Source: DATKYQ01 sp035528415 (GTDB taxonomy: Bacteria > Myxococcota > B64-G9). From it: 64,000 nucleotides of DNA. Location of the stretch: the NCBI GenBank assembly GCA_035528415.1, contig DATKYQ010000053.1, forward strand, positions 11,309 through 75,308. The letters run 5' to 3'. How positions within the stretch are numbered: the stretch's first letter is position 1; every line of letters starts with the position of its first letter. Below the pieces are notes generated by a model. The model did no database searches and was not told the DNA's origin. It saw only the letters and a list, made by a program, of their open reading frames with translations. Shown one piece after another: positions 1 to 9,140 of this stretch. The position numbers were made by a program, and so were the translations under genes.

Positions 1-1219
1 CGAAGCGGCGAGGCTGTACGCTTCCGGCAGGCCTGCCTCGATTGCATACGCCATGGGAATTACCCAGCACGTCACCGGGACCGACAACGTCAAGTCCCTT
101 GCCAACCTGGCCATGCTATGCGGCAACGTCGGCGTGCCCGGCGGCGGCGTCAATCCCTTGCGCGGTCAGAACAACGTGCAGGGCGCTTGCGATGTGGGTG
201 CCTTGCCGAACGTCTACCCGGGTTACCAGAAGGTGACAGACGACGCGGTACGCGAGAAGTTTTCGAAGGCCTGGAACGTAGAACTTTCCGGGAAAAATGG
301 TCTTACGGTGACCGATATTATTCCGGCGGCCCTGAAGGGGGACATCAAGGCTCTTTACATCATGGGTGAAAACCCCATGCTCAGCGACCCGGATTCGACG
401 CATGTGGAAAAGGCCTTACAAGCCCTGGATTTTCTGGTGGTGCAGGACATCTTCCTCACCGAGACGGCGCGCCTGGCCGACGTTGTTCTGCCGGCGGCTT
501 CCTTTGTCGAGCGCGAGGGCACCGTGACCAACACCGAGAGGCGTGTCCAGAGGATGTATCGCGCAATCGAACCGTTGGCAGACACGCGTCCCGACTGGGA
601 AATTATCTGCGATTTGGCCGGTCGCCTGGGTTACCCGATGCATTACGAATCGGCTGCCCAGATCATGGAAGAGATTGCCCGGCTCACTCCGCAGTACGGC
701 GGCATTGATTACAAGCGATTGGATGCCGGGGAACAACTTTGTTGGCCTTGCCCCGCACATGATCATCCCGGAACGCCGATGCTTCACCAGGGCAAGTTCA
801 GCCGCGGCTTGGGCAAATTCCACGCCATTGACTTCCGGCCCGCAGACGAATTGCCGGATCGCACTTACCCGATGCTGCTGACCACCGGTCGACTCCTGGC
901 GCAGTTTCATACCGGCACGATGTCGCGCAAGTCGCAAAGTTTGAACGCGCTCGAACCGGGGCCCTTCGTTCAGATAAACCCGCAGGACGCAGCCCGCATG
1001 CGGATTCACAACGGTGATACAGTGCGGGTACGATCCCGGCGCGGGAAAATCGAGATGGTCGCGCGAGTCGACGAGATCGTCGACCGCGGAGTGATTTTCA
1101 TCCCCTTCCACTTCGCCGAGGCGGCGGCCAACGTGCTGACCAACCCGGCCTTCGATCCAATCGCCAAGATCCCCGAGTTCAAGGTGTGTGCTGCGCGCCT
1201 TGAGCGAATTGCCGGGTAG
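1..1219 (+). CDS. fdhA: Formate dehydrogenase alpha subunit, C-terminal part (5' end outside window)
   Basis: Molybdopterin-dependent oxidoreductase that oxidises formate to CO2. The frame is open from base 2, so about 405 C-terminal residues are visible and the gene starts upstream. The segment GNVGVPGGGVNPLRGQNNVQ, the motif MGENPMLSDPD and the run ADVVLPAASFVEREGTVTN are typical of FdhA/FdhF-type formate dehydrogenases. The last ~115 residues, from LLTTGRLLAQFHTGTMSRKS, form the molybdopterin-dinucleotide-binding domain. The Cys or selenocysteine ligand and the N-terminal Fe-S domain lie outside the window, so I cannot say whether this copy is a selenoprotein or which partner subunits it has. 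Other molybdopterin oxidoreductases are less likely given the motif set. Confidence 0.9.
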   Translation, partial: EAARLYASGRPASIAYAMGITQHVTGTDNVKSLANLAMLCGNVGVPGGGVNPLRGQNNVQGACDVGALPNVYPGYQKVTDDAVREKFSKAWNVELSGKNGLTVTDIIPAALKGDIKALYIMGENPMLSDPDSTHVEKALQALDFLVVQDIFLTETARLADVVLPAASFVEREGTVTNTERRVQRMYRAIEPLADTRPDWEIICDLAGRLGYPMHYESAAQIMEEIARLTPQYGGIDYKRLDAGEQLCWPCPAHDHPGTPMLHQGKFSRGLGKFHAIDFRPADELPDRTYPMLLTTGRLLAQFHTGTMSRKSQSLNALEPGPFVQINPQDAARMRIHNGDTVRVRSRRGKIEMVARVDEIVDRGVIFIPFHFAEAAANVLTNPAFDPIAKIPEFKVCAARLERIAG

Positions 1220-1234
1220 TTGGAAACAAAACCG

Positions 1235-1693
1235 CCGGTGCGGGCCGTAAGCCGGGTTCTGGTTCCCGCGAGAGTTGCCTCGCCGCGGGACGGTGCTCAT
1301 TCATCTAGGACGCGCGTTGCCGCGCGCCTCGAGCGGTTTGGCCAGGCGACGCGAGCGGGCCGCCCGCCTGATGTCGCCTGTGAACCTTGCTCCGGGTGGG
1401 GTTTGCCGTGCCCGGGATGTCGCCATCCCGGCGGTGCGCTCTTACCGCACCGTTTCACCCTTGCCGTCCCATACGCCCCTGCTTCGGGCGGATAGGATGA
1501 GGGGGAAGACCACGCAGGGCGTCCCCCATGCGCCCCCCGGTAAATCCGGGGGACGGGCGGTCTGTTCTCTGCGGCACTTTCCTTGGAGTCGCCTCCACTG
1601 GCCGTTAACCAGCACCCTTGCCCTGTGGAGCCCGGACTTTGCCTCTCGCCCCGTCCCAAAGGACGGGACCAGCGAGCACCTGGCCCGCACCGA
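1235..1693 (-). ncRNA. rnpB: RNase P RNA (bacterial type A)
   Basis: Catalytic RNA that matures tRNA 5' ends. On the minus strand the 5' end GGTGCGGGCC (1682-1691) pairs perfectly with the 3' end GGCCCGCACC (1237-1246), forming helix P1. Conserved stretches follow in order: GGCAAAGTCCGGGCTCC near the 5' end, AACAGACCGCC, GGGTGAAACGGTGCGGTAAG, and near the 3' end AGAACCCGGCTTACGG. Length (about 459 nt) is somewhat above the usual 350-400 nt for type A RNA, consistent with GC-rich peripheral helices. The exact 5' and 3' nucleotides are inferred from P1. Confidence 0.93.
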
Positions 1694-1803
1694 CGGAACC
1701 AATAATCAAAGAGCTGCACGATTCTCCCAGATGTACGGGAAGTTGAAAAGAGAAACATGGGATACCATGGGCCCGTCCGGCAATCAAAGGCTAAGAAATC
1801 TTT

Positions 1804-1832
1804 TTGCACGTTCGCGCGTCATAGAGTACAAT
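1804..1832 (+). promoter_or_regulatory. Sigma-70 promoter for the outer-membrane protein gene
   Basis: TTGCAC (1804-1809), a 17-bp spacer and TACAAT (1827-1832) lie about 40 bp before the gene that starts at 1871. Spacing is ideal and each hexamer has one mismatch to consensus. Confidence 0.6.
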
Positions 1833-1870
1833 CAGCCAATATTGGGCATTTCCCGATCGGGGAGGTTCAA

Positions 1871-3268
1871 ATGAGAAGGCTTCGATTTGGCGCGCTCTTG
1901 TCCCTGGTGGCTGCCTCCTGGATTGTTCAACTGTCAACCCGGGCCCAGGCCAAGGTCGTAAACGTCATCCCCAGTACGCAGCATTCTCTCTTGACCATGA
2001 CCACGGACGACAGCTATGGATTCCAGGTCTACTCTGGAAAACCCCTCAATCTCGACTTGGTCGGACCCGGCAGCCTGACAGTCACGGTTCGCCTCAACAG
2101 CAAGAACAAGCGCTCCGTGCTCAGCGGGCGCTTCGAGATGAAGAGGGGCCGGCGGCGGATCATGAAAAAGGCTTTGAAGCTGCACCGCTCCCGGGTGGGC
2201 GCTTACAAGGAAACCGCGGGACTGCATCCATCACTGCCGAAGGTTTTCAGAATCAAGGTGCCCGGCGGCCTGCATAGCTACACGTTCTCGATTCGCGCGC
2301 CCAAGGGAGTCAGCATGACGCTGCACTTGAGCTACGATACCGAAGCCGATCAGGGCAAGGCACACCGGCAGGATGATGTCCTGGCCCTGGTGCCCCTGGT
2401 TCCGCCCACGCCCGAGACCGAGGACGACGGTGGGCAACTCGCGCTCGTACCACTCGTACCGGTAGCGCCCGCGGAGGAAAAAACAAAAATTGCCAAGGCC
2501 GAGACGAAAAAACCGGCGGCTGAAACCGCAACGCAGCCCGCCAGGAAAGAGAAAAGACCTGTAGAAAAGAAAGCTGGCCACGAGACCAAAGTGGCCATCG
2601 TAACCGTCAAGCCGAAGCCGCCGGTGACTCCCAAGCCTGAAAAGAAACCGCCTGCGGTCAAGATAGTGAAGGTAACTCCGCCGGAGCCCGTGCATACCAT
2701 CGTCACCAAACCTCCCCAGCCACCGGTGATCGAAAAACCGTCTCGTGGACCTTCGGCGCCGGTTGTCTCTCTGGGCCTCAAATTCGGACAGATCAGCCCC
2801 TTTCAGAAAGTGGGTGGCACGACCTATACCGGCAGTCTCGACGTGCGTTACATCCTGCCCGTCTGGGACGGTCGCCTGACGATTGGAGTCGAGGGCGGAT
2901 TCTACCAGTACAAGATGAGCGTCAACAACGCCAACCGCGACATATCGCTGATGGTGATTCCGATTGCGCTGCAGGTATTCTACCGCTTGCCGATCCACGC
3001 CATAATCGAGCCCTATGTCGGTCTCGGCGGCGATGTCTTCGTCTGTATGGGCGAGGACAAGAGTTCGAACGGCGACTTTACCTATTTTTCCGGCACGAAG
3101 TTCGTGTTCGGCGGTCACTTGACGGCCGGCCTGGAGGCCGAGGTGGGTCCGGGGTTCATCCTGGCCGAAGTCCGGGCCGGAATCTCCTTTGGCGATCCGG
3201 GAGCCTGGGACAACAACCCCAGCATCTCGGGTCTGCTGGCCGTGGCCGGCTACCGTTTCGTCTTCTGA
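1871..3268 (+). CDS. Secreted protein with Lys/Pro-rich linker and outer-membrane beta-barrel-like domain
   Basis: 465 residues from the ATG at 1871, chosen because GGAGG at 1861-1865 is well spaced; an upstream in-frame ATG lacks a ribosome site and would precede the promoter. Residues 1-27 are a signal peptide ending near TRAQA. A beta-rich N-terminal domain (to ~165) is followed by a Lys/Pro/Glu-rich linker (~200-320) with repeated PKPEKKPP-like runs, as in TonB-type periplasm-spanning proteins. The C-terminal ~150 residues alternate hydrophobic and polar residues and end in YRFVF, as expected of an OmpA/opacity-like barrel. The linker holds two LALVPLVP repeats. Probably a periplasm-spanning outer-membrane protein; its specific role is unknown. 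Confidence 0.7.
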   Translation: MRRLRFGALLSLVAASWIVQLSTRAQAKVVNVIPSTQHSLLTMTTDDSYGFQVYSGKPLNLDLVGPGSLTVTVRLNSKNKRSVLSGRFEMKRGRRRIMKKALKLHRSRVGAYKETAGLHPSLPKVFRIKVPGGLHSYTFSIRAPKGVSMTLHLSYDTEADQGKAHRQDDVLALVPLVPPTPETEDDGGQLALVPLVPVAPAEEKTKIAKAETKKPAAETATQPARKEKRPVEKKAGHETKVAIVTVKPKPPVTPKPEKKPPAVKIVKVTPPEPVHTIVTKPPQPPVIEKPSRGPSAPVVSLGLKFGQISPFQKVGGTTYTGSLDVRYILPVWDGRLTIGVEGGFYQYKMSVNNANRDISLMVIPIALQVFYRLPIHAIIEPYVGLGGDVFVCMGEDKSSNGDFTYFSGTKFVFGGHLTAGLEAEVGPGFILAEVRAGISFGDPGAWDNNPSISGLLAVAGYRFVF

Positions 3269-3274
3269 GGCCTC

Positions 3275-4084
3275 TCAGAATCCCTTGGTCTCGACATTGT
3301 GCCGCTTGCACCACTCGGCTATGACAGGCAGCCTGCCGCGATCGAATTCGATCAGTGGGTACTTTTTTCCTCCGGCTTCGATGTGCGTGCCGCCCAGGCT
3401 GGTGGACGAGAAGAGCGTGATCTCCCGCGGGGCGAGGCTCAGGCCGTAGCTGTTGCGGCTGACCTGCTCCTCCAGCGAGAAGGCGGAGTACTCCTGTCTT
3501 TTCTGTTGTAGCTGCTCCTGCGCGCGCTTCTTGCCCTTGCTTGCGACGATTGCGTGAATCAACGCGCCCAACAAACCCAACTGGCTGGCGGCGATTTTAC
3601 CGGCGTTGGCCTTGGCCAGGCTCTTGTCCGAATAACATACGAAGTACAGCATTCGCGCTCCAAGCACCAGATCGCCGGTGCAGGCACGGCGATCGCGCTG
3701 CATGACTATCGGGATCCTTGAGGCCTCGCCCTCATCCCCCCGGCCGAATGCAGCCGACACGCGGGGCGCGGGGCCGCTTGCGCCACCTGCACCGGTCTTG
3801 CCGGGGTCGCCCCAACCCTGCGTAGGCCCTAAAGTGCGTGAAAAGGCTCCCACTCTGTAGAAGATCACGGCGATTATAATCGCCAGCGCGACTGCGCCGC
3901 CCCCGAAGACAGCCACTTCGTTGGAGTTCAGGAAGCGACTCAATTCACGGGAGAACCACGGCGCGTACTCGTAGGAGGCGAAGACGGCATAGGCGATGCC
4001 GGAAATCGCCGCCGCAATCAGCAGTGCTACGAACCACAAGGCAAGGTGACGGCGACTCTGCGTCTGACCTAGCGGATCTTGCAT
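3275..4084 (-). CDS. Hypothetical membrane protein with two N-terminal membrane helices
   Basis: 269 residues from the ATG at 4084, which follows a GGAGG site (minus strand) at suitable spacing; the longer frame to 4135 has no such site. Two hydrophobic helices (residues ~15-35 and ~55-75) are followed by a Gly/Pro-rich linker and a soluble domain of about 150 residues containing a basic RDRRACTGDLVLGARMLYFV stretch and a Gln/Lys-rich helix. The domain could be PH-like (it has GARMLYF and a later EITLFSSTSLGGTH strand pair), but this is a guess. It converges on the preceding gene with only 6 bp between stops. I do not recognise the family. Confidence 0.6.
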   Translation of the reverse strand: MQDPLGQTQSRRHLALWFVALLIAAAISGIAYAVFASYEYAPWFSRELSRFLNSNEVAVFGGGAVALAIIIAVIFYRVGAFSRTLGPTQGWGDPGKTGAGGASGPAPRVSAAFGRGDEGEASRIPIVMQRDRRACTGDLVLGARMLYFVCYSDKSLAKANAGKIAASQLGLLGALIHAIVASKGKKRAQEQLQQKRQEYSAFSLEEQVSRNSYGLSLAPREITLFSSTSLGGTHIEAGGKKYPLIEFDRGRLPVIAEWCKRHNVETKGF

Positions 4085-4239
4085 GTTTACCTCCAAGTGC
4101 GAAACAACAGTGGTTGATCCGCTGCCGATTGTCAATGCTCGCGAAAGCCGATTTTTCCCCCCGGATGCGTATTATTGAGATAAAATAGCGCTTGGCATGG
4201 TCAACAACTCGGTGGACCGGCCGTCGAGAGGAGGGATCC

Positions 4240-4707
4240 ATGATGCATCATGCAGGTTTGGCCGCGATCATCTTGCTGGCGGCGTCAGTGGGAGCGTCGT
4301 GCGCTGAAAGCGAGCCGCAGGGACCCGCCTGTGAGGGGCTGGACCAGCTTCCCCAGGACATCGCCTTGCCCGACGGCGGCGACCTGTTGCTGTGGCAGAC
4401 GGCCACGGGAAACATCACAGGCGCAGAGAGCGACGTCTTTCACCTGCAACTGGACTGCCGGCCTCAAAACGGCTTCAACGTAACAGTTGAGCTGACCGAT
4501 CAAGGCCAGGCCGATATCGAACTGAGCTACGACATCGCCGGGACCCACCTGACGGTCGATACTTTTGGACCCGGCATCGGGGAGGGCAGCATCCTCAAGC
4601 TCGGCAGCGTCCCGGTGCCGGCGGATCTCGACATAGGGGTGCGTTCGAAAAACCAGCAACCCGGCGCTTTCACAATCAACGTTGTTCCAGACCCACTGCC
4701 CGAATAA
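4240..4707 (+). CDS. Small lipoprotein of unknown function
   Basis: 155 residues. The start at 4240 is chosen because GAGAGGAGGG (4226-4235) precedes it; the N-terminus is then a short lipoprotein signal ending in a lipobox-like VGASC, with Cys about 21 residues in. The mature part is acidic, beta-rich and has two further Cys (ACEGL and LDCRP) that could pair. It resembles small secreted beta-sandwich domains (pre-peptidase-like), with a possible adhesive or inhibitory role that is unproven. It lies upstream of cpaB on the same strand with a 64-bp gap. Confidence 0.6.
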   Translation: MMHHAGLAAIILLAASVGASCAESEPQGPACEGLDQLPQDIALPDGGDLLLWQTATGNITGAESDVFHLQLDCRPQNGFNVTVELTDQGQADIELSYDIAGTHLTVDTFGPGIGEGSILKLGSVPVPADLDIGVRSKNQQPGAFTINVVPDPLPE

Positions 4708-4771
4708 ATTCTGGCCCGTTTGAAACTTTTCGGGGCGATCTGTGGTACAATCTGGGGCAGGAGGTGGCGCC

Positions 4772-5563
4772 ATGCTGAAGGGGAAGACTGCGCTGGTTGT
4801 GGCCCTCGGGCTGGGATTGGTGGCCGCGTTATTGGCTTTTAAAACCATTCAGCGCACGCAAGACGAAATCACGCGCGGCTGGCACCTGAAGCCGATGGCC
4901 GTTGCCGCCCGCGACATCGAGGAGGGTACGCTCCTGGACTACGATATGTTGGCCAGGATGGATTCGCCCGAGCAGTTCGTCACAGGCTCTGTGGTCGAGC
5001 CCAAGCAGATCGAAAAAGTAATCGGACAGCGGGTGATGGTGCCGCTGCAGCGCGGCGACCCGATCCTCTGGAGCCACTTCTACTCCGAGGGCACCTTCGA
5101 GCGCATGAGCCGCATCGTCACCAAGCGCGGCCGGGCCATCAGCCTGGACATCTCGGGCTCCCAGGGAGTAGCGGGCTGGGTGCGCCCGGGAGATCGCATC
5201 GACATTTTAGGCACCTTCACCGATCCCAAGGACGGGCAGATGGCTTCGGTAACACTGATGCAAGACGTGGTAGTGTTGGCCACCGGCGGGCTCTCGGCCG
5301 GCGCGGCCAAGCTCCCGAACGACAGGCTTAGCAACTACGCCTCGGTGACGCTGATGGTTCTGCCTGAAGAGGCCGAGATCTTGAACCTGGCGGCCGAGTT
5401 GGGCAAGCTTCGGCTGACTTTACGCAACGCCGAGGACATAGCCACCATGGAAAGCCGCGGCCGGGCAACCATACAAACCCTGATGACCGGCGAGAGAATC
5501 AAGGACCTGATGAACCTGCGCAAACACCTGCCCGACGTCGTGCGCCCTCCCGCTTTCAGGTAG
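4772..5563 (+). CDS. cpaB: Flp pilus assembly protein CpaB/RcpC (orphan)
   Basis: 263 residues; the ATG at 4772 follows AGGAGG (4760-4765). One N-terminal membrane helix (~6-24), then a SAF domain (~42-105, containing VAARDIEEGTLL and GQRVMVPLQRGDPI) and the RcpC/CpaB region with GWVRPGDRIDILGTF. CpaB proteins act in the periplasm in assembly of Flp/Tad pili, near the secretin. No other tad/cpa gene is visible in this window, so the copy is either an orphan or works with a distant cluster. An extended -10 (TGG then TACAAT, 4746-4751) lies just upstream but would leave a very short leader. Confidence 0.85.
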   Translation: MLKGKTALVVALGLGLVAALLAFKTIQRTQDEITRGWHLKPMAVAARDIEEGTLLDYDMLARMDSPEQFVTGSVVEPKQIEKVIGQRVMVPLQRGDPILWSHFYSEGTFERMSRIVTKRGRAISLDISGSQGVAGWVRPGDRIDILGTFTDPKDGQMASVTLMQDVVVLATGGLSAGAAKLPNDRLSNYASVTLMVLPEEAEILNLAAELGKLRLTLRNAEDIATMESRGRATIQTLMTGERIKDLMNLRKHLPDVVRPPAFR

Positions 5564-5579
5564 AGCTATTCTGTTCGAA

Positions 5580-7307
5580 TCAGTGTTGTTGCCCGTCGCC
5601 GCAGGGCGGGCAGCCTTGCTTGGCGCCGTTGTGATCGCCACTTAGGGTTGTGGGTGTCTTCTTTTTCTTCTCGGGCTCGGGCTCGCCCGGGATGCGGCGC
5701 ATCTTGTAAAAATCGCCGCTGTCTTTGATTATCCGGCGGTACCATTGTTCGGGGTAGCCTGGGTGGGTTACCTTGCCGTGCTCGTCCCTGACGTTGCCGT
5801 CTAAGTATCTTAGAAACAACTCGGGCCACAGATTGCGATAGCGGGCGACCACCCGCGCGGCCTGGCTCGACGAATAGTTCGTCAGGTAGTCGCGGGCCAG
5901 CTCGGGGGCCTGGCGGTAGAGCTTGATAGCGGCTTGTTCGATGTCCGCCTGGCGAGCCAGGAAGCCGCCTTCCAACTCGGCCTGGACCACCTGGATGTCC
6001 TTGATCATGTCGCGGTAGCGGGTGTAGGCCAAGTTGGAAACGGCGTTGAACACCCAGAAAGCCGAGTCCCAGTTGAAGGTCTCGAAGTCGGCCGTGCCCA
6101 CGGCGTAGGCATGGGGGGCCTTACGGATGCCGCTGTACATCGGCACGTAGACGGTCGAGAACGTATCATCGACTCCGAACCACAGCAGGCCGCCGATGGG
6201 ATCGGGAAGGAACGAGCGGGCCTGGGCGATGAACGAAAAGCCGGTTTGCTGGGTGGAGGTCGAACGCTCGTTGAAATACTTTTTCCCGTCGACCTCCCAT
6301 TCGAGAGGACGCCAGCGGTAGGGCAGGTCGTAGGGGCCGGCTCCTTCGCCCTTGTTGAGATCCATGGGCGTGCCCTCGAAGTGATCGCGCATCAGGCTCA
6401 TGACGTCCTGGACCGAGAGCTTGTGATCGGGCTTTATCCAAAGCGGCAGGGGTTTCGCGCCGGCGTCTCCCATGACCCAGTCGGGAGACAGCTTGGCCGA
6501 GGGGGCCACTCTCTGAAACAGGCTGTAGACGCGAGCCTCGCAGATGCGCAGGCCGGTGAAGTTCAGAGGGGCGTAGGTGTCTGCAAAGCTGAACTCCGAA
6601 TCCTTGCCCTTGAAATAGCCCTTCTTGCGGGCAAAGGAGATGACGTCCGGCGCGTAAAGACAGTTTTTCTTGTCGTGCAGCGGAAACTTGCGGATGCGGG
6701 CCTGGTTGGCATGGGCGCTTATGTAACCGTCGGGGACGCGGCGTGCAACCCAGACGGCGCCTTTTTCGCCGGGGCCCTTGCCGATCATGTCCATAAACCA
6801 GACTTCGAGAGGATCGGAGATCGAGAACGACTCGCCCTCGCTGCAGTAGCCGTACCTGGAGACCAGGTTGCCCATGACTATCACCGCCTCGCGGGCGGTC
6901 TTGGCGCGTTGCAAGGCTATGTACATCAGGCTGCCGTAGTCCATGACGGCCTTGTGGTTTTCGAGCTCCTTGCGCCCGCCGTAGGTGGTCTCGCCGATTG
7001 AGACCTGGAACTCGTTCATGTTGCCGACGACCCTGAAGGTCTCTGGCGCCTCGTCGATTTCGCCCAGGCGCTTGCCCGTGTCCCACTCCCAGATGATGCG
7101 CTTGGCGCCCGGGGCGTGGCGCATGGCCGGGATGATGACCAGCTCGCCATACAGCTCGTGCGAGTCGGCGGCGTAGGTGATCATGGTCGAGCCGTCCGCG
7201 CTGGCGCCCTTGGTGATTAAAAAGTTGGTACAGGCCGAGGCATCACCGTACGGCCAGGCGATAAGCAGCACAGATACAAGAGTTAAATAAAAGATAGTCT
7301 TTTTCAT
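5580..7307 (-). CDS. Secreted peptidase family C69 dipeptidase
   Basis: 575 residues, with a signal peptide (about 26 residues) ending just before CTNFLITKGASADGS. That Cys is the expected N-terminal nucleophile exposed by processing, as in PepD-type Ntn hydrolases of family C69. The middle contains the family's conserved aromatic and charged stretches (e.g. MYIALQRAKTAREAV, GESFSISDPLEVW, and WFGVDDTFSTVYVP). The last ~40 residues are Lys/Pro-rich and end in CPPCGDGQQH, outside the catalytic domain. It probably trims dipeptides in the periplasm or outside the cell. The stop lies 16 bp from the converging cpaB stop. Confidence 0.87.
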   Translation of the reverse strand: MKKTIFYLTLVSVLLIAWPYGDASACTNFLITKGASADGSTMITYAADSHELYGELVIIPAMRHAPGAKRIIWEWDTGKRLGEIDEAPETFRVVGNMNEFQVSIGETTYGGRKELENHKAVMDYGSLMYIALQRAKTAREAVIVMGNLVSRYGYCSEGESFSISDPLEVWFMDMIGKGPGEKGAVWVARRVPDGYISAHANQARIRKFPLHDKKNCLYAPDVISFARKKGYFKGKDSEFSFADTYAPLNFTGLRICEARVYSLFQRVAPSAKLSPDWVMGDAGAKPLPLWIKPDHKLSVQDVMSLMRDHFEGTPMDLNKGEGAGPYDLPYRWRPLEWEVDGKKYFNERSTSTQQTGFSFIAQARSFLPDPIGGLLWFGVDDTFSTVYVPMYSGIRKAPHAYAVGTADFETFNWDSAFWVFNAVSNLAYTRYRDMIKDIQVVQAELEGGFLARQADIEQAAIKLYRQAPELARDYLTNYSSSQAARVVARYRNLWPELFLRYLDGNVRDEHGKVTHPGYPEQWYRRIIKDSGDFYKMRRIPGEPEPEKKKKTPTTLSGDHNGAKQGCPPCGDGQQH

Positions 7308-7416
7308 TTTCCGATTCCGCTCCTTCCCGAAAAACGTGTCCGATTGCTTACCAGCCGAGGACGATGCCTGTCAACAAGCCGTTGTGTGAGTTCTCCATGC
7401 ATGATGTGCAGCAATC

Positions 7417-8283
7417 TCAGGTTGCCTGCAGGTGATCGCGGATAAGACTGCTGAAGAAGTCGCGAGACCACAGCGACAGGCCGGCGCGGTCATCCAGGAA
7501 AGGCTCCACGTCCGCCCGGGCGGAGGAGATGTCCAACCCGGCGATGCGTGCGTACAGCAAATCCTGTAATTCGGCAAGCCCCAGCGGTTTGCCCGGCGGC
7601 CAGTCGCCCGAGTTTTCTAGGCGGCGCTGCAGATGCAGCAACCTAACCGCGATGCCCCGGCCCAAAAACCAGACCAGGTCATACCAATCGCGTCCCTTTA
7701 CCCGGTTCTTCCATCGGCGGGTCAGCACGGCGTGCAGCTTCCCGGCGAACAGGTCGCAAGGCCGGTAAACCCGAACCGAGTGAGGCACGGGCAGCAGCAG
7801 GATCCTGACTTCGGTCTCGAAATCGGGCGGCGGATCGCAGTCGACCTCCAGCTTGACCTTCAGGCGTTGCTCGGGATGCATGCCGGCCGAAACACCTGCC
7901 GGCGCCTCGATGGCTACCAGTAGATCGCGCACCTGCCCGCGCAGGACGCCCGCTTTTATCGGGCTCTCGCGCGGCTCCCGGCTGCGGACCTCGCATGCCA
8001 GGCCAAAGGCTTCCAGCTCCTGCCGGGCCGCGGCCAGGCGAGCGTCGAAGTCGAAGGCGGGCCCGGGTTGCAGCAGCGAGAAGTCCATGTCTTCGGAGAA
8101 TCGATCCAACCCGTGGATCACGCGCAACGCCGTACCGCCGTAAAATGCGGCGTGTTCAAAGAACTTGGATCGCCATAATCCCAGTAAGGCAATCTGTTGG
8201 ACGATCTCGCGAAGCGCCCGCAGGTAGTCTTCTCCCGAATGCGGCGAGAAACTCTTTAGCAGGGCCTGGATGGCGGGGTTCAT
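7417..8283 (-). CDS. abiEii: AbiEii-type nucleotidyltransferase toxin
   Basis: 288 residues from the ATG at 8283, which overlaps the stop of the antitoxin gene (ATGA), indicating translational coupling. A longer open frame upstream lies within abiEi and is not coding. The nucleotidyltransferase signature is clear: GGTALRVIHG followed by SEDMDFSL, then the downstream DLFAGKLHAVLTRRWKNRVKGRDWYDL region typical of AbiEii/DUF1814. AbiE toxins are GTP-binding nucleotidyltransferases that cause growth arrest and can protect against phage. The motif residues are intact, so the toxin is probably active. Confidence 0.9.
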   Translation of the reverse strand: MNPAIQALLKSFSPHSGEDYLRALREIVQQIALLGLWRSKFFEHAAFYGGTALRVIHGLDRFSEDMDFSLLQPGPAFDFDARLAAARQELEAFGLACEVRSREPRESPIKAGVLRGQVRDLLVAIEAPAGVSAGMHPEQRLKVKLEVDCDPPPDFETEVRILLLPVPHSVRVYRPCDLFAGKLHAVLTRRWKNRVKGRDWYDLVWFLGRGIAVRLLHLQRRLENSGDWPPGKPLGLAELQDLLYARIAGLDISSARADVEPFLDDRAGLSLWSRDFFSSLIRDHLQAT

Positions 8284-8936
8284 CGAAGTTCTCCTCGTGT
8301 GCCGGCCAGAGCGGCCAGTAAGCTTACAAGCCGTAGGCGGTATGTCGCGGCCAGCATCTCGATCAGTTGTCCGTCGAGATGCAGCAGGTCGTCGGGCTCC
8401 AGGCGCAGGTCGGCGGCCAGGTAGCCGGACAGCTCGGTGGTTCTCGACAGGGGCGGATGGCCGGGTTGCAACAGCAGCCAGTCGACCAGGGCCTTCTCCG
8501 GGCTGGCGATCAGGTAGGGAGTGCCATCGGCCAGGCGTTCGAGCGTCACACCGGCAGGGTATCGATTCAGATTGAGATAACGATAACGAAAACCGCCTAC
8601 CGGTGTTTCGTAGCGTTTGTTGCGCACACAAGTGACACTTGTGATCAAGCGGGTGGCCTCGGGAATCAGTCCGTGGTGGGCCAGGGCGGTCTGTAGCGAA
8701 ACGCATGAAGGACCATAGATCATGTTTGCAAGCACAAGCCGGGAGTAGGGCCGCCGGGCCAGCTTCGGCCCGAATACGTACAGGCCCTTCTTTACGCGCA
8801 CGATCCAGCTCTTGTTGAGAAGAGCGGTCACCTTGGCCCGGGGATTTCGGTAGCCGGACAGCAATCCCATAAGCAGAGGATAATCAAATTCTTCACCGGC
8901 AACCGCTTGTCTGATTGCGAGTACAACTTCGGCCAT
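8280..8936 (-). CDS. abiEi: AbiEi-type antitoxin / transcriptional repressor
   Basis: 218 residues; the ATG at 8936 follows TGGAGG (minus strand), whereas the longer start at 8984 would lie upstream of the promoter elements. The N-terminal winged-helix region (LSGYRNPRAKVTALLNKSWIVRVKKGLYVFG) and the following YSRLVLANMIYGPSCVSLQTALAHHGLIPEA stretch are the AbiEi pattern (split here: an N-terminal DNA-binding domain and a C-terminal antitoxin domain). It neutralises AbiEii and represses the operon by binding inverted repeats. It overlaps abiEii by 4 bp. Confidence 0.88.
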   Translation of the reverse strand: MAEVVLAIRQAVAGEEFDYPLLMGLLSGYRNPRAKVTALLNKSWIVRVKKGLYVFGPKLARRPYSRLVLANMIYGPSCVSLQTALAHHGLIPEATRLITSVTCVRNKRYETPVGGFRYRYLNLNRYPAGVTLERLADGTPYLIASPEKALVDWLLLQPGHPPLSRTTELSGYLAADLRLEPDDLLHLDGQLIEMLAATYRLRLVSLLAALAGTRGELR

Positions 8937-8943
8937 AACACCT

Positions 8944-8984
8944 CCAGTATGTCCAAATATTGCATACATACTGGATGAAATCAA
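8944..8984 (-). promoter_or_regulatory. abiE promoter with palindromic operator
   Basis: A perfect 9-bp inverted repeat, CCAGTATGT (8944-8952) and ACATACTGG (8966-8974), sits directly before the abiEi start. On the minus strand TTGATT (8979-8984) and AATATT (8956-8961) are 17 bp apart, so the repeat straddles the putative -35/-10 region. Known AbiE systems are autorepressed by AbiEi binding to such repeats. The operator is well supported; the -10 is weak. Confidence 0.65.
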
Positions 8985-9063
8985 GCTCCAGCCTGCTAAC
9001 AGGGTCCGCCGGTTTGCCTATGGTCGTACCTTGAAACCCAGGGGCCTGATCGCTTCCAATTCG

Positions 9064-9092
9064 TTGACAAGGCTGCTTTCTAGCCTTAACTT
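9064..9092 (+). promoter_or_regulatory. Sigma-70 promoter for the selenoprotein gene
   Basis: TTGACA (9064-9069), 17 bp, TAACTT (9087-9092). The spacer carries a small inverted repeat AGGCT (9070-9074) / AGCCT (9082-9086). The gene starts 49 bp downstream at 9141. Confidence 0.55.
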
Positions 9093-9140
9093 ATATGTCC
9101 AAAGAGAGGGGCCAGAGAAACAGAGTAGCTGAGGTTTGAA

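Noticed and set aside
1275..1874. Plus-strand ORF and minus-strand ORFs across 1220-1870
   Set aside because: The region is RNase P RNA; open frames are GC-driven and have no protein-like features.
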